From: Aquamicrobium sp.
GTDB lineage: Bacteria > Pseudomonadota > Alphaproteobacteria > Rhizobiales > Rhizobiaceae
Direction of reading: 5' to 3'
DNA: 64,000 nt
NCBI GenBank assembly: GCA_019739225.1
Contig: JAHHDT010000005.1
Location: 744,001-808,000 of the forward strand
Shown here: positions 43,569 to 50,900 of the stretch, piece by piece
Position numbering within the stretch: position 1 is the first letter of the stretch
Layout of the letters: the number at the start of each line of letters is the position of its first letter
The notes under the pieces: generated by a model
Databases searched by the model: none
The model's input: only the letters and a program-made list of their open reading frames with translations
Told to the model about the DNA's origin: nothing
Program-made: the position numbers and the translations under genes

Positions 43569-45107
43569 CTACTGCTTCGCCACTTCCCAGAGGCGCAGCT
43601 TCGACTGCCATGACACAGCGCCTTCCAGTCGCTTGTTCGATACGATGTCGTTGACGCCATTGCTGTAGATGATCATGGGCACATCGTGCAGCAGAAGCGT
43701 GTGCAATTCGTCGAAGATCGCCTGGCGCCTTGCGGGATCGGACACGGCCTTGCCTTCGTCAATCAGCTTGAGCGCTTCGGGGTTGTTCCAGACCTTGCCG
43801 GAGGTAGTATCCTTGGGTCCAGAAAACTGCTCGAAGCTGAGCGCTGGGTCGAAGCGGGACGAGTATGAAAATGCCATCATCTGGTAATTGCCGGAGAAGT
43901 AGCGGCTAAGCTGCGTGCCCCACTCCATCACCTCGATCGTGGCATTGATTCCAGCAGCTTGCAGCATGGCCTGTGCCACCACAGCCGTCTCGAAGCTCGG
44001 CGTGGTTGGCCGCTTGTTGGCAATTATGGTGATGGGTTCGCCCTTGTAGCCTGCCTTGGCAAGCAGCTCCCGCGCCTTGTCCAGATCATGCGCGAACGCC
44101 TGCTTCTGCACGTCGCTGTAATACATCGATTGTGGAAAGATGGCCGAATTGTTCGGTCGACCGGAGCCGTTGGTCACCTGGGTTACGAGCGTCGGCAAGT
44201 CCAGGGCGGCGGCAATAGCCTGACGCATTTCGACCTTGGAGAGCAGCGGATCGGCGACCTGCAGAGACAAGGTGTGCTTTGACGCGTCAACCGAGTCCGC
44301 GACATTGAAGTCCGGATTTGCTGCGAACTCCGGTACATCGGTGCTGGCAACGGCGGCGAGGTCCACGGTGCCGGACAGCAGGCCGGCCTTGATCGTTTCC
44401 GGATCGCTGATGACGTAGAAGCGGACCTTTTCCGCCAGCGGCTTCTTTGCACCGACATATCCGTCCGGTGCGCTGCCAGCGGGCGTCACATAGTCCGAGA
44501 ATGCTTCCAGCTCAAAATATTCGCCGCGCTTCCAGGTTCCGAATTTGTACGGGCCGGTTCCGATCGGCTGGTTCCAAGTACCGTCTTCGTTGACAGACGC
44601 ATAGTGCAGGATGCCTGCCATACCGCAGTCTGTGCGCGCAAGCGCATCGAGGAAAACGGCGCTTGGCTGGTTGATTGTCATCACGATGGTTTGCGCGTCG
44701 GGTGCGGTTACGCTCTCGACCTTCAGGCCGTTTCGGCCGTCAAACTCCGCGAGGCACCGCCATTCGGTTGCCGGGTCCATGTAACGGGTCCAGTTCCACA
44801 GGACGTTTTCGGCGCTGAAGGTTTCACCGTTGTGAAAGGTAATCCCTGTCCTCAGCTTGAATGTGTATGTCAGCCCGTCTGCGGACATGTCCACGCTCTG
44901 CGCGAGCAGTGGACCCACAGAGCCATCTTCGCGATAGCCGACCAGGCCCTCGACCATATGCAGTACGACGCCATCGGTCGTGTCATCGCGGTTGACGCCC
45001 GGGTTGGTGCTGCGAACATCCTGGGCGATGGAAGCCGTGATCGTTTGCGCCATCGCCTGCGGCGATAGCAACCCAAGCATCATGGCTGAAAGCACAATAC
45101 GTTTCAT
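43569..45107 (-). CDS. Periplasmic peptide-type binding protein (SBP family 5, second system)
   Basis: This 512-residue receptor has a signal peptide (MKRIVLSAMMLGLLSPQAMAQ) and the SBP family 5 marks: YTFKLRTGITFHNGETFSAENVLWNW, IGTGPYKFGTWKRGEYFEL and VEMRQAIAAALDLPTL. GGGGAAC precedes the ATG. It is the receptor of importer 2 and the largest product of that operon. It is unlike the first-system receptor except at the family motifs, so the two importers should have different ligands. Confidence 0.93.
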   Translation of the reverse strand: MKRIVLSAMMLGLLSPQAMAQTITASIAQDVRSTNPGVNRDDTTDGVVLHMVEGLVGYREDGSVGPLLAQSVDMSADGLTYTFKLRTGITFHNGETFSAENVLWNWTRYMDPATEWRCLAEFDGRNGLKVESVTAPDAQTIVMTINQPSAVFLDALARTDCGMAGILHYASVNEDGTWNQPIGTGPYKFGTWKRGEYFELEAFSDYVTPAGSAPDGYVGAKKPLAEKVRFYVISDPETIKAGLLSGTVDLAAVASTDVPEFAANPDFNVADSVDASKHTLSLQVADPLLSKVEMRQAIAAALDLPTLVTQVTNGSGRPNNSAIFPQSMYYSDVQKQAFAHDLDKARELLAKAGYKGEPITIIANKRPTTPSFETAVVAQAMLQAAGINATIEVMEWGTQLSRYFSGNYQMMAFSYSSRFDPALSFEQFSGPKDTTSGKVWNNPEALKLIDEGKAVSDPARRQAIFDELHTLLLHDVPMIIYSNGVNDIVSNKRLEGAVSWQSKLRLWEVAKQ

Positions 45108-45128
45108 TCCAAGTTCCCCGCTTTATGT

Positions 45129-45152
45129 ATCCCGGGCGTTCCTGTCCGGGAT
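45129..45152 (-). promoter_or_regulatory. Stem-loop upstream of the second peptide-binding protein
   Basis: ATCCCGG (45129-45135) and CCGGGAT (45146-45152) form a perfect seven-bp stem around ten bases. It lies 22 bp upstream of the binding-protein start, in the 155-bp gap after the M20 peptidase gene. With no U-run it may be a leader structure or a processing site rather than a terminator. Confidence 0.4.
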
Positions 45153-45262
45153 TTCTATTAATTTCCGAACCAAAGAAGGCATTGTCCGGCATCTTCTATT
45201 CGCTCACCGCACTGCATGGCGATGTGTATGCACCCGATTGCACATTCGGATTTCTGGTGGGA

Positions 45263-46675
45263 TCAGAGGCTCGCTGCGCCCGCGCGAGGCGATGGCGGCG
45301 GTGTCTCGTGGAGGTCCCAGAACAGACCCGCCATGACCCCAAGTCCTTCCTCGGCCAGTGGCATCAGAAGGTGTTCGTTCGGGGCGTGTTGATTGCAACC
45401 CCAATACGAATGAGGAACCCAGATCGTCGGCATGCCGAGCAGGGTCGAAAAACAATCGTTGGGAAGCGAGCCGCCGGCATTCGGCAGGATGATCGGCTGC
45501 TTGCCGGTGGTATTGGCTACAGATGACGCCGCCCACGCCATCAAGGGGTGATCCGGCTCGAGCCGCGTCGCGCCCGATATGTCGCGTTCCACATTCGGGA
45601 CGAACTGGATTTGCTGAAATCCGTTCTCGTCAAGAAACGCGCGGATAGTTGCCTCGAATGTGCTCGGATCGACATCCACCGTATAGCGGATCTGCATCCG
45701 CGCCCACGCAATCGGCGGGATTGCGTTGACAGGAAGCTCCGGTGTGCCGGCGGTCATGGCGAGCACCTCGAGCGCGGTCCATCCGAAGACGCGCTCCGCC
45801 GGGGAAAGGCCGGGCTCCCCCCACCACGCGTCAAGGTCCGGCCCTTCCTCCGTCCTTCTGAGTTTAATTCCCTGCAAGGCATCGGTGACTGCCGCAGGAA
45901 CCTGCTGCGGTACGATACCGCGAACGCGAATGTGCCCTTCAGCGGAAATCAGGCTGGAAACCGCATTGCACAGTATCGTTGCCGGGTTGGCGATCAGCCC
46001 GCCCCAATTGCCGGAGTGATGCGCGCCTTCGCGAAGATTGCAGACGAGATCGAATGTGTAGACCCCGCGGGTGCCGCCCTTGAGGGTTGGAGTTTCAGGA
46101 AACAGCCGTGGGCCGTCGGAGGCAATAAGCCAGTCTGCCGAAAGCAGGTCACGATGCGTTTCGCAGGTCTCATGAAGTCCCGAAGAGCCGGTTTCCTCGG
46201 ACGTTTCGACAAAGAAAGTGACGTTGTAGCCCAAGGATTTGCGCGCCGTCAGAACCGCCTCGAGCGCAAGGGCCGCGATCGTATGCTGCCCCTTGTTGTC
46301 AGCCGTTCCGCGACCATAGATCTTTTCGCCCTCGACAGAGAGTTTCCAGGGGTCGCGCCCATCGCTCCAGCGCGTCTCCATCCCCGCGACCACATCGCCA
46401 TGGCCATAGATCAGAAGGGTAGGCAGCGTTTCGTCCTCAATGCGCCTGGCAATGAGGTACGGTCCCCCAACGGCTGTCGGGTTGTCGATGATGCGCCCTT
46501 CAAAGCCAAGTTCCGCAAGGTCGTCGGCGAAAAGCTTCAAATACTGGTAGCAGCTCGGCAACCGATCGGGATTCTGACTCTCGGTCGGGATCGCGACCCG
46601 TTTAGCAAGGTCATGCAGAAAGCGACCCTCGCGACAGTAGGAGCGGGCGATGGCGATAGCTCGTTCGCGAGACAT
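45263..46675 (-). CDS. M20-family metallopeptidase/deacylase
   Basis: This cytosolic zinc hydrolase of 470 residues is of the M20 (ArgE/DapE/carnosinase-like) family. Metal ligands and catalytic residues are visible: H92 and D94 in YGHGDV, D126 in RGTADNKG, and the E160-E161 pair in TSEETGS, with a second His near WGCNQHAPNEH. ATG at 46675 is chosen for AGGA six bases upstream. It precedes the peptide importer 2 genes on the same strand, so it probably hydrolyses the imported dipeptide or acyl amino acid. Confidence 0.92.
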   Translation of the reverse strand: MSRERAIAIARSYCREGRFLHDLAKRVAIPTESQNPDRLPSCYQYLKLFADDLAELGFEGRIIDNPTAVGGPYLIARRIEDETLPTLLIYGHGDVVAGMETRWSDGRDPWKLSVEGEKIYGRGTADNKGQHTIAALALEAVLTARKSLGYNVTFFVETSEETGSSGLHETCETHRDLLSADWLIASDGPRLFPETPTLKGGTRGVYTFDLVCNLREGAHHSGNWGGLIANPATILCNAVSSLISAEGHIRVRGIVPQQVPAAVTDALQGIKLRRTEEGPDLDAWWGEPGLSPAERVFGWTALEVLAMTAGTPELPVNAIPPIAWARMQIRYTVDVDPSTFEATIRAFLDENGFQQIQFVPNVERDISGATRLEPDHPLMAWAASSVANTTGKQPIILPNAGGSLPNDCFSTLLGMPTIWVPHSYWGCNQHAPNEHLLMPLAEEGLGVMAGLFWDLHETPPPSPRAGAASL

Positions 46676-46778
46676 AATTTTCCTCAACTCTTAGGTTGAC
46701 AAAATTAAGCCACACGTCACTTTTCAACACAAACCAATAATCCTGCACCTGAGGCACAATTGAATTAGGTCTAAAAGA

Positions 46779-47675
46779 ATGGTTCGCCGCCTTCCTCCGC
46801 TGACCGCCCTGCGTGCATTCGAAGCAGCCGCCCGGCATCTGAATTTTGTACGAGCGGGCGCAGAGCTGGGGGTCACGCCCGGCGCGATCAGCCATCAGGT
46901 CAAGCAGCTCGAAGAATGGGTCGGCGGCACGCTTTTCGAACGTCGCGCACACGGCGTAACGCTGACCTCCAGGGGCGTGAGTTTTTCAAAGCAACTTGGC
47001 GCGATTTTCGATCAGATCTCGGTTGCCTCATTCTCCGCGCGTTCCAGGGAACTGGACAGCGAGGTGCTGATCCGGTGCCAATATTCACTGGCAATGCGGT
47101 GGCTTGCTCCCCGGATGGCGAGATTCCACGAAGTCCATCCGGACATAGCGATCCGGATCTCGGCTATGTCGCAGAAGTGGAACGCGCAGGACCCGACCCC
47201 CGATCTCGCCATCTACCACAGCCTCGCCGAGAAAAAGGACATGCAGCAGGATCTCTTGTTGGCGGGGCATCTCACGGCGGTGTGTACGCCGGCTTTCGTC
47301 GAAAGATTGCCGCCGCAGCCGACGCCGGCGGATCTGGTGAAACAGCCCTTGATCAAGGTCGATTTCTCCGAGCCGGGCTGGAACGTCGATAGTTGGGAAA
47401 ACTGGTTCTACGCAGCGGGCTTCACGAACATCACGCTGAAATTCAGCACGTCGGTCAACCTCCTCGTGCTTGCAATCGAAGCGTGTCTGGCAGGCGCCGG
47501 CTTTGCGCTCATTCCGAATTTTCTGATCGAGAAAGAACTGGCCGAAGGCCTGTTGGTCGACCCCTTCCAGATACATTTCCCCGTCCGGATCCCCTATGTC
47601 CTGATGACGCCGGTCGCCAGCTTCGATCGGCCGGACGTGGCGATCGTGCGCAATTGGCTGCTTTCGCATCGCTAG
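46779..47675 (+). CDS. LysR-family regulator (GcvA-like)
   Basis: This 298-residue regulator has the N-terminal LysR winged helix with the GcvA-type opening LPPLTALRAFEAAARHLNFVRAGAELGVTPGAISHQVKQLE, and a C-terminal periplasmic-binding-like sensor domain. It is divergent from the M20 peptidase gene with 103 bp between the start codons, the usual arrangement for control of the neighbouring operon. The likely target is the M20-dpp operon. The inducer is unknown. Confidence 0.92.
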   Translation: MVRRLPPLTALRAFEAAARHLNFVRAGAELGVTPGAISHQVKQLEEWVGGTLFERRAHGVTLTSRGVSFSKQLGAIFDQISVASFSARSRELDSEVLIRCQYSLAMRWLAPRMARFHEVHPDIAIRISAMSQKWNAQDPTPDLAIYHSLAEKKDMQQDLLLAGHLTAVCTPAFVERLPPQPTPADLVKQPLIKVDFSEPGWNVDSWENWFYAAGFTNITLKFSTSVNLLVLAIEACLAGAGFALIPNFLIEKELAEGLLVDPFQIHFPVRIPYVLMTPVASFDRPDVAIVRNWLLSHR

Positions 47676-47688
47676 TTCGAAAGCGCGC

Positions 47689-47952
47689 CTATGGAAGCTG
47701 CGTGACGTTCACCGTGCGCGTCGTGACGAGTGTTTGTAGCCGGCACGCGATTGAAGCGGCTTCGCTCTCTGCAAACTCCCTTACAGTGACCGTGATGGTA
47801 AGCGCTTCCGGCCCTTGCTCAATATTGATTGTTTCCGGCATCACCGATCGTTGGGCAAGGACATCAAGAACGCGCATCGCGGCCTGCATGCCTTTGTCGA
47901 CAGTAATCAGCAGGCGGTATGCTGGCTGACGGCCAGCGGCAGCGGCGTTCAT
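47689..47952 (-). CDS. Small ACT-domain-like protein
   Basis: This 87-residue protein reads as a single ACT-like fold: AYRLLITVDKGMQAAMRVLDVLAQRSVMPETINIEQ gives strand-helix-strand, then ALTITVTVREFAESEAASIACRLQTLVTTRTVNV. It resembles IlvM or the ACT part of acetolactate synthase small subunits. It overlaps the stop of the amino-acid dehydrogenase gene by four bases, so the two are coupled. It may give amino-acid feedback to that enzyme or be a free sensor. The fold call is good; the partner is inferred. Confidence 0.7.
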   Translation of the reverse strand: MNAAAAGRQPAYRLLITVDKGMQAAMRVLDVLAQRSVMPETINIEQGPEALTITVTVREFAESEAASIACRLQTLVTTRTVNVTQLP

Positions 47953-49034
47953 GGGGCGCTGTCCGCAGGAAACGGTGACGGGCCTGCCGCAATCATGGCG
48001 CGGGCCAGTTCGTCTGCAGCTTGGTTGGGAGCGATCCCGGTTGCGGATGCGTGATCCAGCACGCGGATAAGCCTGTTGCCGGTATCGGCTATGCGTCGCT
48101 GTGTGTCCTTTTCCGTCCAGCCGAAATATTCGCCGGCAACGTTGATGATGCCGCCCGCATTCACCACGTAATCCGGGGCGTACAGGATGCCGCGCTCGGC
48201 AAGCCGCGCGCCGTCATCGGGTGTGGCGAGCTGGTTGTTGGCAGCACCGCATATTATTCTGGCCCGGATGGTGCCGATGCTGGTTTCGTCGAAGATCGCG
48301 CCCAGTGCGCAAGGGGCGAGAACGTCGACCTCCACCGAGAGGATTTGGTCGGCGGGAACCACCGTTGCTCCGGTTTCAGCAACAACGCGGCGGACGTTTT
48401 GTTCGGAAATATCCGCAACGAGCAACCGTGCGCCGGCGTCATGCAGCATCCGCGCGAGCGAACGGCCGACATGACCGAGGCCTTGGACCGCAACAACGCA
48501 ATCCGAAAGGTCCTTGGAAAGATGACGCCCAACGAGCGTCTCCATGGAGACGAAGACGCCTTGCGCCGTCCAAGGGGAGGGATCGCCGCCGGGACCGCCA
48601 GCTTCTGAGGGGAGCCCCGCGACAAAGCGCGTTTTCTCGGACACCGCTTGCATATCCTCGACACTGGTGCCGACATCCTCCGCCGTAATATAGCGGCCGC
48701 CCAGCGCATCCACCGCTCGGCCGAAGGCGCGGAAAAGCTCGTGCCGCGAAAAGGACCCCTGCGGCAACCGGATGACGGCCTTACCGCCGCCCATTGGCAG
48801 CCCGGCGAGCGCATTCTTGTAGCTCATGCCCTCCGCCAGACGGAAAGCATCGGCCTGCATCAGGGATGCGTCCTGATAGTGCAGCAGCCGACACCCGCCC
48901 GCTGCCGGCCCGAGTGCGGTCGAGTGAAGGACAATCAGGCCTTCGAGTCCGCTGTCAGGGTCACATAACGTATGAACGCCCTCAGGCGCGGTGACATGTT
49001 GCTTATTCACCCCATTCTCTCCCGCACGGTGCAT
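47949..49034 (-). CDS. Leucine-dehydrogenase-family amino acid dehydrogenase
   Basis: This Glu/Leu/Phe/Val dehydrogenase of about 361 residues interconverts an amino acid and its 2-oxo acid with NAD. The active-site Lys lies in LPMGGGKAVI, the second domain has VQGLGHVGRSLARML, and PCALGAIFDE and AANNQLATPDDG are typical of leucine dehydrogenase. ATG at 49034 is a weak choice; GTG at 49010 has a better-spaced GGGAG and is possible. It is divergent from an Lrp-family gene and coupled to a small ACT-like gene. Confidence 0.9.
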   Translation of the reverse strand: MHRAGENGVNKQHVTAPEGVHTLCDPDSGLEGLIVLHSTALGPAAGGCRLLHYQDASLMQADAFRLAEGMSYKNALAGLPMGGGKAVIRLPQGSFSRHELFRAFGRAVDALGGRYITAEDVGTSVEDMQAVSEKTRFVAGLPSEAGGPGGDPSPWTAQGVFVSMETLVGRHLSKDLSDCVVAVQGLGHVGRSLARMLHDAGARLLVADISEQNVRRVVAETGATVVPADQILSVEVDVLAPCALGAIFDETSIGTIRARIICGAANNQLATPDDGARLAERGILYAPDYVVNAGGIINVAGEYFGWTEKDTQRRIADTGNRLIRVLDHASATGIAPNQAADELARAMIAAGPSPFPADSAP

Positions 49035-49128
49035 CAACACTTCCACGCAGGATGTTGGCCAATAATTGCCGCGAATATCTCCCGATCTTTATGCTATTTC
49101 GCAGGATTGCAGAACAGGAATCACATGA

Positions 49129-49650
49129 ATGGCCACTTCACGAAATAAACGTTCTCGATCTACGATGACTGGGATTTCCGGCGAGATCGATCTGATGGAC
49201 CGCAAGATCCTGTCCGCACTGCGCGCCGACGGGCGGCTGACCACCAGCGAACTCGGGGCAAAGGTGGGGTTGTCTGCCTCTCCCTGCTGGACACGGGTCA
49301 AGAAGCTTGAAGCGAGTGGAGCGATCGAAGGCTATGTCGCGCTGCTCAATCACGCAGCTTTTGGGTTATTCAACACGGTGTTCGTCGAGGTGACGCTCGA
49401 CAAGCACAACGACGCGGTACTGGCCGAGTTTGGTGAAGCCTTGCTCAGGATACCTGAAGTGGTGGAGGCCCACCTTGCGACGGGAGATTACGATTACCTG
49501 ATCAAGGTCGCAGTCTCAGACACGCTGCACTACGAAAGGTTCTTGCGGGAGAGACTCTACAAATTGCCCGGCATCCGCAACACACGCTCGACCTTCGCGC
49601 TACGCGCGCTCAAGCGCTCGACTTCGGTCGATCCGCTACTGTTGGTCTGA
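49129..49650 (+). CDS. Lrp/AsnC-family regulator
   Basis: This 173-residue regulator has an AsnC-type helix-turn-helix (LMDRKILSALRADGRLTTSELGAKVGLSASPCWTRVKKLE) and a C-terminal effector domain with EAHLATGDYDYLIKV. The start is ATG 49129; a second ATG at 49165 would remove a basic lead of 12 residues. It is divergent from the leucine-dehydrogenase-like gene with a 94-bp gap, and by the usual pattern (BkdR-like) it should control that gene in response to a branched-chain amino acid. Confidence 0.92.
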   Translation: MATSRNKRSRSTMTGISGEIDLMDRKILSALRADGRLTTSELGAKVGLSASPCWTRVKKLEASGAIEGYVALLNHAAFGLFNTVFVEVTLDKHNDAVLAEFGEALLRIPEVVEAHLATGDYDYLIKVAVSDTLHYERFLRERLYKLPGIRNTRSTFALRALKRSTSVDPLLLV

Positions 49651-49936
49651 TACGCCCCAACGACTACGTCGTCAAAATATCCGATACCGCCGAATTGCCG
49701 GCCTGCGTTAGGGCTTTCGACTTGTTGGTGCTAGTTGTCCGCAACCCTGAACGCATTGTCGCCCATCGTCCGCCGACACCATCGGCCAAGCCGCGCTTGT
49801 CGTGGTAGCGACGCCGGGCGGTCCGGTGCCTGAGGCAGGTAGCTGTCCAAATGTTTGAGGCGAATGCGCTGTAACCCACGGGAAAGACGTAGCTATCCCG
49901 AGACGCCACAGAGACTGGCAAAGGCGAGGAAGTAAG

Positions 49937-50012
49937 TGGTGCCGCTTGCGTGACTCGAACACGCGACCCCATCATTACGAATGATGTGCTCTACCGACTG
50001 AGCTAAAGCGGC
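49937..50012 (-). tRNA. tRNA-Thr (anticodon CGT)
   Basis: On the minus strand the gene begins GCCGCTTTAGCTCAG, has a CATCA/TGATG anticodon stem with loop TTCGTAA, a T arm with GTTCGAG, and ends in AAGCGGCA followed by an encoded CCA (49937-49939). All four arms fold. The anticodon CGT reads the Thr codon ACG. Confidence 0.95.
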
Positions 50013-50280
50013 GCCTCGGCAGCGCGGTGGCGCATCTGCCGAAAGTGGGCGCGTGATAGCGTCATTGCAGACGAAAGACAAGCGCGAGATTGGCCCTTTT
50101 ATGCGTGTGCCGGGCGGCCGGTGCTTCGTGCCCCCGACGTGGCGCCGAAAAATGTATCGCGCTTATGACCTTGGCCCCATGGACTCTTTGCGGAGGCGCG
50201 GTAATCTGCCCTCAGGTAAGGCGCGTCCGGACCCCATTCTCCAGAAGCGTTTTGCCCGGCCGGCAATCTGGAGGAGATTC

Positions 50281-50781
50281 ATGTCGCAAGTCGAAATGGT
50301 GGTGAACGGACGCAAGGTGTCCGGAACCGTGGAAGATCGCACCTTGCTCGTGCACTACCTGCGCGAGCATCTTGGGATGACGGGCACGCATGTCGGCTGC
50401 GATACCTCGCAGTGCGGCGCCTGTGTCGTTCACATGGACGGCAAGGCGGTAAAGTCCTGCTCGATCCTGGCCGCACAGGCATCGGGATCCGACATCGTCA
50501 CCATCGAAGGTCTGGCCAACGGCGCGGACCTGCACCCCGTGCAGGCGGCTTTCAGGGAACATCACGGCCTTCAATGCGGCTTCTGCACGCCAGGCATGAT
50601 CATGGCGGCCACCGACATGATCGCGCGCCATCCCGAAGGTCTGGACGAAAAGACCGTGCGCGCCGAGCTTGAGGGCAATATCTGCCGCTGCACGGGCTAT
50701 CACAATATCGTCAAGGCCATCCTTGCCGCCTCCAAGGCGATGGGCAAGGCCGGCAAGGGCAAGACGAAGAAAGCTGCTTGA
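50281..50781 (+). CDS. coxS: Aerobic CO-dehydrogenase-type small subunit ([2Fe-2S])
   Basis: This 166-residue electron-transfer subunit carries two [2Fe-2S] centres of the molybdenum hydroxylase type. C40, C45, C48 and C60 form the plant-ferredoxin site ([13 protein letters not shown]), and C99, C102, C135 and C137 form the second ([16 protein letters not shown]). The ATG at 50281 follows GGAGG; the frame is open for 76 codons upstream without a ribosome site. It heads a coxS-coxL-coxM set. The oxidised substrate is uncertain because the large subunit is form II. Confidence 0.93.
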   Translation: MSQVEMVVNGRKVSGTVEDRTLLVHYLREHLGMTGTHVGCDTSQCGACVVHMDGKAVKSCSILAAQASGSDIVTIEGLANGADLHPVQAAFREHHGLQCGFCTPGMIMAATDMIARHPEGLDEKTVRAELEGNICRCTGYHNIVKAILAASKAMGKAGKGKTKKAA

Positions 50782-50786
50782 ATAAC

Positions 50787-50870
50787 GGGAGTAGGGCAGT
50801 AGGGCATTAAGGCAGTAGGAAATACCTGTCGAAGTGTCGGGCCTACCTACTGCCTTATTGCCTTACTCCC
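50787..50870. repeat. Imperfect inverted repeat between coxS and coxL
   Basis: The left side (50787-50819) repeats GGCAGTAGG-like units and the right side (50846-50870) is close to its reverse complement, giving a long hairpin around a 23-base loop. The unit GTAGGGCAGTAGGG / CCTACTGCC recurs several times. It looks like a dispersed intergenic palindromic element inserted within an operon rather than a gene-specific signal. Confidence 0.65.
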
Positions 50871-50900
50871 CGACTGCCCTTTCTTCCGGAGGAGGAAGCA

